Positions 7,632 through 16,077 of a stretch of 49,273 nt of DNA are shown here, one piece after another (the first letter of the stretch is position 1; the number at the start of each line of letters is the position of its first letter). Source of the DNA: an uncultured Clostridia bacterium (GTDB lineage Bacteria; Bacillota; Clostridia; TANB77; CAG-508); NCBI GenBank assembly GCA_948934525.1, contig CAQZSK010000011.1, forward strand, positions 1 through 49,273, written 5' to 3'. Both the position numbers and the translations under genes were made by a program. Below the pieces are notes generated by a model, which was given only the letters and a program-made list of their open reading frames with translations, ran no database searches and had not been told where the DNA came from.

Positions 7632-8298
7632 TTACTTTAATAAATCTGGTCTTTTTAATTTCGTTATTTCTAAAGACCTTTCTTGTCTCCATTTTTGTAT
7701 GTTTTCATGATGTCCAGAAAGTAATACTTCTGGTACCTTTCTTCCTCTAAATACCTCTGGTCTTGTATACTGTGGATATTCTAGAAGTTTATTTGAAAAA
7801 GATTCTTCACAAATGGAATCTTCTTTTAATACTCCTTCTACATATCGACTAACGCTATCGATTAGCACCATTGCCGGAAGTTCTCCACCGAGTAAGTACA
7901 TAATCGCCTATTGATATTTCCTCATCTACAATCTCATCTAGTACCCTTTGGTCAATTCCCTCATAATGTCCACATAATAGAATTAAATGTTGTTCTTTGG
8001 AAAGTTCTTGCACTTTTGCTTGATCCAATGTTTGTCCTTGTGGTGATAAATAAATAACTTTTGCTTGTTCTTTATTTTGTATTGAAGAATAAGCATCATA
8101 TACTACATCTGGTATAATTACCATTCCTGCCCCACCACCATAAGGAGTATCATCTACTTTCAAATGCTTGTTTTTTGAAAAGTCCCTCATATTAATAAAA
8201 TTAAATTCTAAAATATGATTTTTACTAGCTCTTCCTAAAATGCTTTGCTTAACTGGTTCAAACATTTCTGGAAAAAGAGTTAATACATCAAATCGCAT
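7632..8298 (-). pseudogene. trmD: tRNA (guanine-37-N1)-methyltransferase TrmD, frameshifted
   Basis: Two frames together give a full TrmD of about 221 residues. The first holds MRFDVLTLFPEMF, the knot motif region LSPQGQ and LLCGHYEGIDQRV, then SIGDYVLT. The second resumes at GGELPAMVLIDSVSR and runs to the conserved C-terminus RPEVFRGRKVPEVLLSGHH. Removing one base near 7889-7890 (an extra C in ACT-C-GGT on the coding strand) restores the family sequence DYVLTGGELPA. I chose the start at 8298 (GAGAGG upstream) rather than the longer open frame at 8325. TrmD makes m1G37 in tRNA and prevents +1 slippage. It is normally essential, so a sequence error is more likely than loss. Confidence 0.9.
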
Positions 8299-8311
8299 AG
8301 TGTTTTCCTCT

Positions 8312-8824
8312 CTACACCAATCCATTTAATAAATGGACAATTATTTTTTCTTCTTCTAAATCAACTTTTCTAATAACATCTTTAATTGCTGGTAATAGAA
8401 TTTGTTTGCCTAGTGAATCTTTAACCACATAGATATCACTAGAACCTGTATTATATATATCCTCTACTTTTCCCAATAGATTGCCTTCCTCAGTATATAC
8501 TTCCAAGCCAATTAAGTCAGCTATAAAATAAGTATTCTTTGGAAGTTTTCTTGCCTTTTCCCTTGGAAGTTTCAAATAACAATTACGATATTTCTCGGCT
8601 TCTTCAACAGTTTCAATTCCTTTTAGTTTTAATAATACTTGGTTTTTGCTATATTTTACTTCTTCAATTTGCATTTCTAGAAGACTATCTTTTTTATCTA
8701 TTAGAATAGTTTTCATATCTTCAAATTGAGAAATATCATCTGTAAAAGGATTTACTTTTACTACACCTTTAATGCCAAAAGTATTGACTATCTGTCCAAT
8801 TTCAAAATATTGCTGTTTCATCAA
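8312..8824 (-). CDS. rimM: 16S rRNA processing protein RimM
   Basis: The 170-residue protein has the RimM N-terminal domain (EIGQIVNTFGIKGVVKVNPFTDD) and a C-terminal PRC-barrel (YFIADLIGLEVYTEEGNLLGKVEDI...LLPAIKDVI). RimM binds ribosomal protein S19 in the 30S head and helps late 16S maturation. It sits in the usual place between khpA and trmD; 13 bases separate its stop from the trmD start. Confidence 0.95.
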   Translation of the reverse strand: MMKQQYFEIGQIVNTFGIKGVVKVNPFTDDISQFEDMKTILIDKKDSLLEMQIEEVKYSKNQVLLKLKGIETVEEAEKYRNCYLKLPREKARKLPKNTYFIADLIGLEVYTEEGNLLGKVEDIYNTGSSDIYVVKDSLGKQILLPAIKDVIRKVDLEEEKIIVHLLNGLV

Positions 8825-8832
8825 AACTCCTT

Positions 8833-9063
8833 TTAATTTACAAATTCTACTTCTACTCTTTTATGCTCTTTTCCAGCAACTGACTTCATTATCATACGAA
8901 TTGCTTTAGCTGTTTTTCCTTGTTTACCAATAATTCTTCCCATATCTTCTTCAGCTATTTTTACTATATAGCTAGCTTTTTTTTCTTCTAGTGTTTCTGT
9001 AACATTTACAGCTTCTTTATTGTCTACCATGTTAAGAATAATGGTTTCTAAAATTTCTTTCAT
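8833..9063 (-). CDS. khpA: KH-domain RNA-binding protein KhpA (YlqC)
   Basis: This 76-residue single KH domain has the RNA-binding GKQG loop at residues 46-49 in RIIGKQGKTAKAIR. KhpA works with KhpB/Jag in post-transcriptional control of cell envelope and division genes in Firmicutes (family knowledge). It is found between rpsP and rimM, as in many Firmicutes, and is 8 bases upstream of rimM. Confidence 0.93.
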   Translation of the reverse strand: MKEILETIILNMVDNKEAVNVTETLEEKKASYIVKIAEEDMGRIIGKQGKTAKAIRMIMKSVAGKEHKRVEVEFVN

Positions 9064-9095
9064 AGTTTTAGTTCCTCTCTTCGAAGTCCTTTTTC

Positions 9096-9332
9096 TTATT
9101 TAGATGCTCTTTCAACTAAATTCTTAACAGAATCTGTTGGTTTTGCACCATTTTTAATCCATTGTTCAAATTTTTCATTATCAATAACAATTGTAGATGG
9201 TTCTGTCATTGGATCATAAGAACCAATTCTTTCAATGATTTTTCCATCTCTTGCTCTTCTAGAATCTGCTACAACAATATGATAGAATGGAGCTTTTTTA
9301 GCACCTTGTCTTTGTAATCTGATTTTTACCAT
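9096..9332 (-). CDS. rpsP: 30S ribosomal protein S16
   Basis: This 78-residue protein has the typical S16 start MVKIRLQRQGAKKAPFYHIVVADSR and the RIGSYDP motif. S16 binds 16S rRNA early in 30S assembly. An AGGAGG ribosome binding site precedes it, and it follows ffh in the conserved operon. Confidence 0.97.
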   Translation of the reverse strand: MVKIRLQRQGAKKAPFYHIVVADSRRARDGKIIERIGSYDPMTEPSTIVIDNEKFEQWIKNGAKPTDSVKNLVERASK

Positions 9333-9382
9333 TTATTTTCACCTCCTGAATATTTTTTATATATAAAATTTAAAAATTAATA

Positions 9383-10735
9383 TCAAAATTTAAAATTCTT
9401 TAGGTCATTGGTATCTAAACTATTCATTAACTTTTTCATGCCACCTTTATTACTCTGCATTTTCTTCATCATTTTTTGTGTCATTTCAAAAGATTTCATA
9501 AATTTATTAATGTCCTGAACAGTTGTACCGCTTCCTTTGCTAATTCTTAATCTTCTATTTCCATTTAATAAACGTGGATTTTTTCTCTCTTCTTTTGTCA
9601 TAGAACAAATCATTGCTTCAATTTTGACAAATTCTTTATCATCCACTTTAACATCTTTTAGTTGGTTCATACCTGGAATCATTTTTAATATTGAGGAAAA
9701 AGAACCCATTTTTTTGACCTGTCTTAGCTGCGCTAAGTAATCATCTAAATCTAATTCCTTTTTCTTAAGCTGTTTTTCTAATTTTTCAGCCTCTGCCATA
9801 TCAAAATTTTCTTCCGCTTTTTCAATAATGGATAAGACATCACCCATCCCCAAAATTCTTTGTGCCATTCTATCTGGATGGAATACTTCAATATCACTTA
9901 ACTTTTCACCAGTTGCTGCAAATTTGATTGGTCTCCCTGTAATTTTCTTAACAGATAATGCTGCTCCGCCACGAGTATCACCATCTAATTTTGTAAGTAC
10001 AACTCCATCAATTCCCAAATCTTCATTAAATGACTTAGCAACATTTACTGCATCTTGACCTGTCATACTATCTACAACTAATAAGATTTCATGTGGTTTG
10101 ACATTTGCTTTGACATTTTTCAATTCTGTCATTAACTCTTCATCAATATGTAAACGACCTGCTGTATCTAAAATCACTACATCATTTAATTTACTCATAG
10201 CAACTGACATTGCTTGTTTTGCAATATGAACAACATCTTTGGACTGTTCATTACTAAAAACTGGAATATTAAGTTGCCCACCAACTACTTGTAATTGTTT
10301 AATAGCTGCTGGTCTATAAATATCACAAGCAACTAATAATGGCTTTTTCCCCTGTTTACGAAGTAAATTTGCTAACTTTCCTGCTGTTGTAGTTTTACCA
10401 GAACCTTGCAGTCCCACTAACATAATGATGGTAGGAGGATTTGGAGTAAAGTTTACCTTGCTTTCAGTTCCACCTAACAATTCTACCATTTCATCTTTTA
10501 CAATTTTAATAACCTGTTGCCCTGGTGTTAAAGATTTTAATACATCCTGTCCTAAAGCTTTTTCTTGTACCTGACTTACAAATTCTTTTACTATCATATA
10601 GTTAACATCAGCTTCAAGCAGTGCAAGTTTTACTTCACGAAGCATTTCTTTTAAGTCTGACTCTGTAATTCTTGCTTTTCCTCTTAATTTTCTTGTAATG
10701 TCTTGGAGTTTTGAACTTAGTCCTTCAAAAGCCAT
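9383..10735 (-). CDS. ffh: Signal recognition particle GTPase Ffh
   Basis: This 450-residue SRP54-type GTPase has an N domain, a G domain with GLQGSGKTTTAGKLA, DTAGRLHID and TKLDGDTRGG, and a C-terminal M domain rich in Met and Lys (PGMNQLK, RRLRISKGSG, MMKKMQ) that binds signal peptides and SRP RNA. Together with SRP RNA and FtsY it targets membrane proteins to the translocon. Length and motifs are normal. It lies 45 bases after ylxM, its usual partner. No SRP RNA gene was recognised in the window. Confidence 0.97.
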   Translation of the reverse strand: MAFEGLSSKLQDITRKLRGKARITESDLKEMLREVKLALLEADVNYMIVKEFVSQVQEKALGQDVLKSLTPGQQVIKIVKDEMVELLGGTESKVNFTPNPPTIIMLVGLQGSGKTTTAGKLANLLRKQGKKPLLVACDIYRPAAIKQLQVVGGQLNIPVFSNEQSKDVVHIAKQAMSVAMSKLNDVVILDTAGRLHIDEELMTELKNVKANVKPHEILLVVDSMTGQDAVNVAKSFNEDLGIDGVVLTKLDGDTRGGAALSVKKITGRPIKFAATGEKLSDIEVFHPDRMAQRILGMGDVLSIIEKAEENFDMAEAEKLEKQLKKKELDLDDYLAQLRQVKKMGSFSSILKMIPGMNQLKDVKVDDKEFVKIEAMICSMTKEERKNPRLLNGNRRLRISKGSGTTVQDINKFMKSFEMTQKMMKKMQSNKGGMKKLMNSLDTNDLKNFKF

Positions 10736-10780
10736 CTTTACACCTCTTTCGTTTTCTTTTAAGCATTTTGTTTTGAGAAG

Positions 10781-11137
10781 TTATGCTAAACAGCTTAACT
10801 CTTCTCTAACGTGGTTTAAGATCTTTTCCACTTTTTTATCAGAAGATGTTTCTTCAATTTTGCTTAATTCTTCTAGTATTTGTTGTAATTGTTTTTCTTG
10901 TTTCAATGTTTTTTCCATAAATGCTAGCTTTTCTTCTAATTCGAAAAGTTTATTTTCCCCCTTTTTGATAATATCTCTTACTGCCTGTCTTGTAATTTGA
11001 TAATTCTCGGCAATTTCAGAGAGTGATAAATCATTGTTATAGTAATCATTGATTACTTCATATTGTTTTTCTGTTAGCATTCTTCCATAAATTTGGCATA
11101 ACATACTAACTTTCACATTTTTTTCCAATGACTTCAC
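10781..11137 (-). CDS. ylxM: YlxM family SRP-associated helix-turn-helix protein
   Basis: This 118-residue protein of the UPF0122 family has a sigma-70 region-4-like helix-turn-helix (LTEKQYEVINDYYNNDLSLSEIAENYQITRQAVRDIIKKGE) and a helical C-terminal half. YlxM is encoded directly upstream of ffh and, in streptococci, modulates SRP GTPase activity (family knowledge). It opens the ylxM-rplS operon. Confidence 0.93.
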   Translation of the reverse strand: MKSLEKNVKVSMLCQIYGRMLTEKQYEVINDYYNNDLSLSEIAENYQITRQAVRDIIKKGENKLFELEEKLAFMEKTLKQEKQLQQILEELSKIEETSSDKKVEKILNHVREELSCLA

Positions 11138-11181
11138 CTCTTCTTTTTTCCTAGGTTTTCAAAAATATTTTCAAAAAATAA

Positions 11182-11242
11182 ATTAGCACTACATTTTTTT
11201 GTAATGCTAATATACTTTACACTATTTTTTTAGATTTGTCAA
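11182..11242 (-). promoter_or_regulatory. Promoter region of the ylxM-ffh operon with an overlapping inverted repeat
   Basis: On the - strand, TTGACA (11237-11242) lies 17 bases from TAAAGT (11214-11219). An inverted repeat ATTAGCA...TGCTAAT with extra pairing TACA/TGTA (11182-11211) covers the expected start site and is followed by a T-rich stretch. It could be an operator or an attenuator-like leader. Confidence 0.45.
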
Positions 11243-11301
11243 GGTTTTTATAGTTTTTTTCTTGAAGTTCATATCTTTGTATATTATGTTAGAATCTATT
11301 T

Positions 11302-12442
11302 TTAGTCGTCATGTTGTTCGGCTTTATTGTGAATACAATGTTTTTTCATAAGTCCATGCTCACACGGAGCGCCTCCTTTGCCCTCACAAATTCCGCAAGA
11401 GTGTGGTTTAGCCACCTGCGAACCTGTCATCCAACTCGAATTGTGCGAGCACCCTCCCATTGCCCACCAACCGCATGATGCTCCTCCACAAACTTTACAA
11501 CGCCCAGAAAAACTTCTATCAGAATGTGTACATCCATAATAACATGAACTAGTTGTTGTTTCTATCAAAACAGAAGTATATTCAAGAGTAGTACATTCAC
11601 CATTTCCCTTACAATTCTGACAAAGTGTTGGTCCGTAAACAATTTGCACCCAAGCCTGAACAGAATGTCCTCACTTCTTGTACTATACCTTCTGTTGTAT
11701 CCCATTCATCTGATACATCGATTCTATAATAATACAAAGTATATTCTTTTAGTTCTGCTTTTTCAAAGGTTATTTTTTCTCCTTTATTTTGTTCTTCTAT
11801 TGTTGTTTGTTTTGCCAACTTATCTGCAATTTCTCCAAAATATATTGTATAGGTTAGCTTATCATCTTCTGTATCAGTAGCACCTGCTTTTATTTTGATA
11901 CTATTAGTAGTTTTAGATTCAACTTCTGAACTCGCAACCGTTGGTGCTGTATTTGTTCTATTTGTTATTACTTCTTTAATATCTGTAGTTACTATATCAG
12001 TTCCATCTGTTACTTCTACTTTATAATAATATTTTGTGTATTCTTCTAAGTTTTCAATATTCCAAGTAACTACTTCATCATTTATTCCTTCCTTTACTAA
12101 GCTTTGTAGTACTAAATCTTCTTTTGAAGTTCCCACATATAGTTTATATGTCAACTTTTCTTTATCTTCATCTGTTGCAATAGCTTCAATTATTAATGAG
12201 TTAATTGTTTTAGAAACCACCCCTACTCTTTTAATAACTGGTTTCTTATTTGTTTCTTTTTTTATAAATTCATCTACTTTATTTAGTCCTTCTAGTTCAT
12301 CTTGTGCTGCCTGATTTGTTTTGCTTGCTGCTTCCTGCGCTTTCTTAAAAATACTGTTATCTCCCATTACATAAGTAATTGTAATACCTGCTAAAATTAG
12401 TAGTACCACAATGGTTACTGCCCATACCTCTTTAATTTTTTT
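11302..12442 (-). pseudogene. Pilin-like surface protein with two fibronectin-like repeats and a Cys-rich tail, damaged at both ends
   Basis: The open frame at 11609-12409 starts inside the hydrophobic N-helix (VVLLILAGITITYVMGDNSIFKKAQEA). Upstream in frame are only KKIKEVWAVTI and a TAG stop (12443-12445), so the prepilin leader and start codon are missing. After a coiled segment there are two related domains of about 90 residues (KLTYKLYVG...YYYKVEVTDG and KLTYTIYFG...YYYRIDVSDE), like fibronectin III. The frame then closes after QEVRTFC, while the overlapping frame (11302-11649) continues as a 115-residue tail with 13 cysteines in CxxCxG clusters. A single-base shift near 11665-11680 would join them. 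The predicted product, if expressed, is a secreted or pilus-associated protein. It may equally be a dead copy or an expression-silent cassette. Confidence 0.6.
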
Positions 12443-12462
12443 CTATTTTTTCAAAAAACCTC

Positions 12463-12510
12463 TTGACAAAGCGAACAATATTTTGTATATTGTATACGAA
12501 CATTGATTCG
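12463..12510 (+). promoter_or_regulatory. Promoter with LexA-like operator for the YgjP-like gene
   Basis: TTGACA (12463-12468) and TATATT (12486-12491) are 17 bases apart. CGAACATTGATTCG (12497-12510) follows at the likely start site and matches the Gram-positive LexA half-sites CGAAC-N4-GTTCG with one mismatch. The promoter is convincing; the LexA reading is tentative. Confidence 0.5.
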
Positions 12511-12541
12511 CAAAATAATAATTTGTTAGGAGGTATGAATT

Positions 12542-13075
12542 ATGAATATTTTAAACATTTCTATCAATTCTGGAGAAGCTGCTATTATAGCACCTTTGAA
12601 TTGTTATACTGGTACAATTTCTGTTTTAGGAGCAGTACATGAATTTCGTCTATATTACAAACGTGTAAAAGCTTCTACTATTAATTTCATCAATCATATT
12701 ATTGAAGTAATACTTCCTAATAAGTTTAGAAAAGCCAAAACCAATGACCTTTTGAAAATTTTAGTTGCAAAGTTGTATGATAAAATTGCTGAACAAGAAA
12801 TTGAAAGTGTTATGGAAAAAACAAGATTATTGTTAGGCTTTGCTCCAGAGGATTTTACTATTAAAAGATTTAAAAATGGTCAAATATCTAAGTGCTACAC
12901 AGAAGAAAAGAAAATTGTGATTAGCCCTGATATTGTTAAATATGATAGAAAAGCCATTGAATATATCATTTTACATGAATTTTGCCATTTAAAATATAAA
13001 ACACATAGTAAGGGCTTTTGGCAAATGATGAAAACTTATATGCCAAATTATGAAAGATATGAAATGAGTATATAA
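12542..13075 (+). CDS. YgjP-like zinc metallopeptidase (DUF45 / M48-related)
   Basis: This 177-residue protein carries HEFCHLKYKTHSKGFW near its C-terminus. Its HExxH (His-Glu-Phe-Cys-His) and downstream His fit the zinc site of the YgjP/SprT-like (DUF45) family. The usual N-terminal beta-rich region is present in a shortened form, and the family is often 220-240 residues long, so this is a compact member. There is no signal peptide, so it is cytosolic. The AGGAGG site decides the start at 12542. It has its own promoter and a terminator shared with dfrA. Physiological substrate unknown. Confidence 0.8.
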   Translation: MNILNISINSGEAAIIAPLNCYTGTISVLGAVHEFRLYYKRVKASTINFINHIIEVILPNKFRKAKTNDLLKILVAKLYDKIAEQEIESVMEKTRLLLGFAPEDFTIKRFKNGQISKCYTEEKKIVISPDIVKYDRKAIEYIILHEFCHLKYKTHSKGFWQMMKTYMPNYERYEMSI

Positions 13076-13081
13076 CTAAAA

Positions 13082-13122
13082 AAAGAGCAAATCTCTATTC
13101 TTAAGAAATTTGCTCTTTCTTT
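13082..13122. terminator. Bidirectional terminator between the YgjP-like gene and dfrA
   Basis: AAAGAGCAAAT (13082-13092) pairs with ATTTGCTCTTT (13108-13118), with T or A runs on both sides. It separates two convergent genes. Confidence 0.85.
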
Positions 13123-13131
13123 CAAACTACT

Positions 13132-13629
13132 TTAATTATTATTGATTCTTTCATAATTAATATATTCATAATCATATGGATTTTTCTCATCCTTGATACC
13201 TTTTTCCTTGAAAACTTCTTGCCATTCATCTTTGTTTATTTCAGGAAAGTAAACATCTCCTTCAAATTCCTGATGAATTTTGGTAATATACATTTTGTTT
13301 GTATAAGGAATTAATAATTTATATATCGTTGCTCCACCAATAACAAAGTGTTCTTCTTCTGATTGAATATACTTGTCTAGTTCTTTAATATCTGTTATAA
13401 CCTCTACATTTTCATCTTCTATCTTTAAAATAGTATCATTACATAAAACAATATGTTTTCTATTTGGTAATACCCTTCCTAAAGATTCAAATGTTTTTCT
13501 TCCCATAATAATAGTATGACCAGTTGTTAATTGTTTAAATCTTTTTAAATCTTCTGGTAAATGCCAAATTAACTGATTATCTTTTCCAATTACATTATTC
13601 TTAGCAATTGCTACAATTATGCTTAACAT
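13132..13629 (-). CDS. dfrA: Dihydrofolate reductase
   Basis: The 165-residue protein has the DHFR N-terminus MLSIIVAIAKNNVIGKDNQLIWHLPEDLKRF, with the catalytic acidic residue in the LPEDLK helix, the NADPH-binding GRKTFESLG, and FVIGGATIYK. It reduces dihydrofolate to tetrahydrofolate, regenerating the cofactor oxidised by ThyA, whose gene ends 15 bases upstream. The pair forms the dTMP synthesis module. Confidence 0.95.
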   Translation of the reverse strand: MLSIIVAIAKNNVIGKDNQLIWHLPEDLKRFKQLTTGHTIIMGRKTFESLGRVLPNRKHIVLCNDTILKIEDENVEVITDIKELDKYIQSEEEHFVIGGATIYKLLIPYTNKMYITKIHQEFEGDVYFPEINKDEWQEVFKEKGIKDEKNPYDYEYINYERINNN

Positions 13630-13644
13630 ACTTTTCTCTCCTTT

Positions 13645-14502
13645 TTAAATTGCTACTGGTATTCTACCCAAATTAATCTCTTTATTATAATCATACCCCT
13701 CTATTTCAAAATCTTCTACTTTAAATTCATAAAAATTCTTAGTAGGATTATGAATTTTTAATTTAGGGGATACATCCATAGGCTTTGCTTCTAATAATTG
13801 TTTTACTAATGGAATATGTCTATCATAAATATGGCAATCTCCGATATTATGAGTCAATGTTCCTACCTTTAGTCCAGCACATTGTGCAAACATACATTGT
13901 AAAGCAGCATATTGCATTGTATTCCATCCATTTGCAGTTAACATATCTTGTGAACGTTGATTTAAAATCAAGTGCAACTTGTCCTCTTTTACCAACCATT
14001 GTGTTCCAAATGCACATGGCTCTAAATTCATGTCCTTTAATTCCTCATGGTTAAAAAGATTTGTCATCATCCTTCTACTAGATGGATCATTATTTAGTAA
14101 GTATAATAAATAATCTACTTGATCCATTTCTTTTATTCCTTCTTTAGTTTTAAAAGAATATTTTTTACCTAATTGATATCCATATGCTTTTCCTATTGTT
14201 CCATTCTCATCTGCCCATTGATCCCAAATATGAGAATTCAACTCATGAACATTATTAGATTTTTTTTGCCAAATCCATAAAATTTCATCTATCGCATTTT
14301 TTACTGTTTTAGTATTATTTCTCAAAGTAATCATTGGAAACTCTTTTTCCACATCATATTTATTACTTACACCTACAATAGAAATATAATTCGCTTCTTG
14401 TCCATCTTGCCATTTTGTTCTAACATTTGTTCCTTCTGAAGAATAACCATGTTCTAATATTTCTTTACAAGTATTAATAAAATTTTGATCTGCTTGTGTC
14501 AT
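13645..14502 (-). CDS. thyA: Thymidylate synthase ThyA
   Basis: This folate-dependent dTMP synthase has the nucleophile in EPCAFGTQW, the phosphate-binding Arg in NQRSQDML and the conserved NIGDCHIYDRHI near the C-terminus. The open frame extends to 14565, but GGGAGGAAATAA directly before the ATG at 14502 makes this the likely start (285 residues, starting MTQADQNF). The residue after the PC pair is Ala rather than the common His, as in some Bacillus-type enzymes. It is co-transcribed with dfrA. Confidence 0.93.
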   Translation of the reverse strand: MTQADQNFINTCKEILEHGYSSEGTNVRTKWQDGQEANYISIVGVSNKYDVEKEFPMITLRNNTKTVKNAIDEILWIWQKKSNNVHELNSHIWDQWADENGTIGKAYGYQLGKKYSFKTKEGIKEMDQVDYLLYLLNNDPSSRRMMTNLFNHEELKDMNLEPCAFGTQWLVKEDKLHLILNQRSQDMLTANGWNTMQYAALQCMFAQCAGLKVGTLTHNIGDCHIYDRHIPLVKQLLEAKPMDVSPKLKIHNPTKNFYEFKVEDFEIEGYDYNKEINLGRIPVAI

Positions 14503-14587
14503 ATTTATTTCCTCCCATTTTACTTTTTTCTTTGTTAGTTTATCATTCTCTTCTACCTTTTGCAACCCTCTTTTTTAGATATTCTTT

Positions 14588-15505
14588 CTAATTTTCAATT
14601 GACAAATCAAAATTAGGCACATACTCTTCCTCATGCTCTCCTAACTCTTGTATATATCCATTTTGTAAATTCAAAACATATAAATAATTCTCAATTTCTT
14701 GATACTCTTTTTTTGTTAACTTTCGGTTAATACTTTCATCCTGTTTTGCCTGATATGTTGGAAAATATTGAGCCATGATACTAACATATGTACCTTCTGG
14801 CATATTCTCTTTTATCCACTTTAAAATATGCTTTGTATTTTGTAAATGATTTGGCAAAACTAGATGTCGTATTATCATTCCCTTTTGTATCATTCCTTTT
14901 TCATCAAAAATTGGTTGCCCTACCTGTCTATCCATTTCTTGAATTGTTTTTGTTGCTACTTCAAAGTATTTATCAACTCTAGAATATTTTTGACTTAGTT
15001 CATTAGAATAATATTTCAAGTCTGGTAAGTAAATATCAATTAACCCTTCTAATTCCTTTAATGTCTCTACATTTTCATACCCATTTGTATTATAGATAAC
15101 TGGTATACAAAGCCCTTCCTTTTTGGCTATAATTAAAGCTTCTTTTATCTGTTTAGCATACATCGTAGGAGTTACTAAATTAATGTTATGTACTTTCTTT
15201 TCTTGTTGTTTTAAGAAGATTTGTGCTAATTGCTCAACTGTAATTTCTTTGCCTTTACCTTGTTGACTAATCTCATAATTTTGACAATAAATGCAGTTCA
15301 AATTACAATTACTGAAAAACACTGTTCCAGATCCGTTTTTTCCACTAATACAAGGTTCTTCATAATTGTGAATGGATGCTAATGCTATTTTAATTTTATC
15401 ATCACATTTGCAATAGCCTATTTTTCCTTCCTCTCTATTAGTTCCACAATTTCTGGGGCATATATTACATTTTTTTAAATTCATTTTTTGTCTCCATTCA
15501 TTCAA
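14588..15505 (-). CDS. Radical SAM protein of the PflA-like (COG1313) group
   Basis: The 305-residue protein has an N-terminal cysteine pair motif (CNICPRNC, then GYCKC) and the radical SAM cluster motif CNLNCIYCQN (CxxxCxxC). A TIM-barrel follows with NTNGYENVETL and DIYLPDLKYY. This layout resembles the uncharacterised pyruvate-formate-lyase-activating-enzyme-like proteins, in which the extra cysteines may hold a second Fe-S cluster. The substrate is unknown. It is 86 bases upstream of thyA on the same strand. A second Met at residue 8 is an alternative start. Confidence 0.8.
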   Translation of the reverse strand: MNEWRQKMNLKKCNICPRNCGTNREEGKIGYCKCDDKIKIALASIHNYEEPCISGKNGSGTVFFSNCNLNCIYCQNYEISQQGKGKEITVEQLAQIFLKQQEKKVHNINLVTPTMYAKQIKEALIIAKKEGLCIPVIYNTNGYENVETLKELEGLIDIYLPDLKYYSNELSQKYSRVDKYFEVATKTIQEMDRQVGQPIFDEKGMIQKGMIIRHLVLPNHLQNTKHILKWIKENMPEGTYVSIMAQYFPTYQAKQDESINRKLTKKEYQEIENYLYVLNLQNGYIQELGEHEEEYVPNFDLSIEN

Positions 15506-15576
15506 CTTCTATTTTTCTTGTAAACTTTTTGGCTTACGTTTGATATTGCTTTATTTTATGTCATTTCAAACACTAC

Positions 15577-15616
15577 GTCAATTACTAATTGACATTTTTG
15601 ATTTTTTTGATATAAT
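15577..15616 (+). promoter_or_regulatory. Promoter with overlapping palindrome for the thioesterase operon
   Basis: TTGACA (15589-15594) and TATAAT (15611-15616) are 16 bases apart. The palindrome GTCAATT-ACT-AATTGAC (15577-15593) overlaps the -35 box, a typical repressor position. Confidence 0.65.
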
Positions 15617-15639
15617 TCCATTTTAAGGAAGTGAAATAA

Positions 15640-16077
15640 ATGATATCAAAAAGCAAAGTAATTGTAAGATATGCTGAAACAGACCAAATGGGAATTGCAC
15701 ATCATAGTGTTTATCCAATTTGGTTTGAACTTGCCAGAACAGATTTGGCTAAACTTGCTGGATTTCCTTATTCTAAAATGGAACAAGCAGGTGTTATGAC
15801 TCCTTTAGTAGAACTTGAATGTAAGTATAAAAGGCCTGCTCATTATGAGGATGAATTAATTGTAACATCTACTGTTAGTAAATTATCTGGTGTCAAAATA
15901 GAATTTTATTATGAAGTATTCTTAGTAAATGAAAATAAACCAATTTGTACTGGAACTACCACTCACGCTTTAGTTAGTAGCAAAGATTTTCATATTATTA
16001 ATGTCAAAAAAGAATTTCCTGATATTTACGCAGTTATGGAAAAGATGATGGAGGGAGACCAAAATGAGTATATATGA
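15640..16077 (+). CDS. Acyl-CoA thioesterase, 4HBT hotdog family (YbgC/FadM-like)
   Basis: This 145-residue single hotdog domain starts VRYAETDQMGIAHHSVYPIWFELAR, with the family's catalytic Asp in ETDQMG, and continues with CKYKRPAHYEDEL. It hydrolyses acyl-CoA or acyl-ACP thioesters in the cytosol; chain specificity cannot be read from the sequence. Its last 14 bases overlap the next gene, so the two are translationally coupled. Confidence 0.9.
   Translation: MISKSKVIVRYAETDQMGIAHHSVYPIWFELARTDLAKLAGFPYSKMEQAGVMTPLVELECKYKRPAHYEDELIVTSTVSKLSGVKIEFYYEVFLVNENKPICTGTTTHALVSSKDFHIINVKKEFPDIYAVMEKMMEGDQNEYI

Noticed and set aside
7632..8298. Programmed frameshift in trmD
   Set aside because: No slippery heptamer or downstream structure is obvious at the junction, and TrmD is not known to be frameshifted in this way. 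A sequence error or mutation is simpler.
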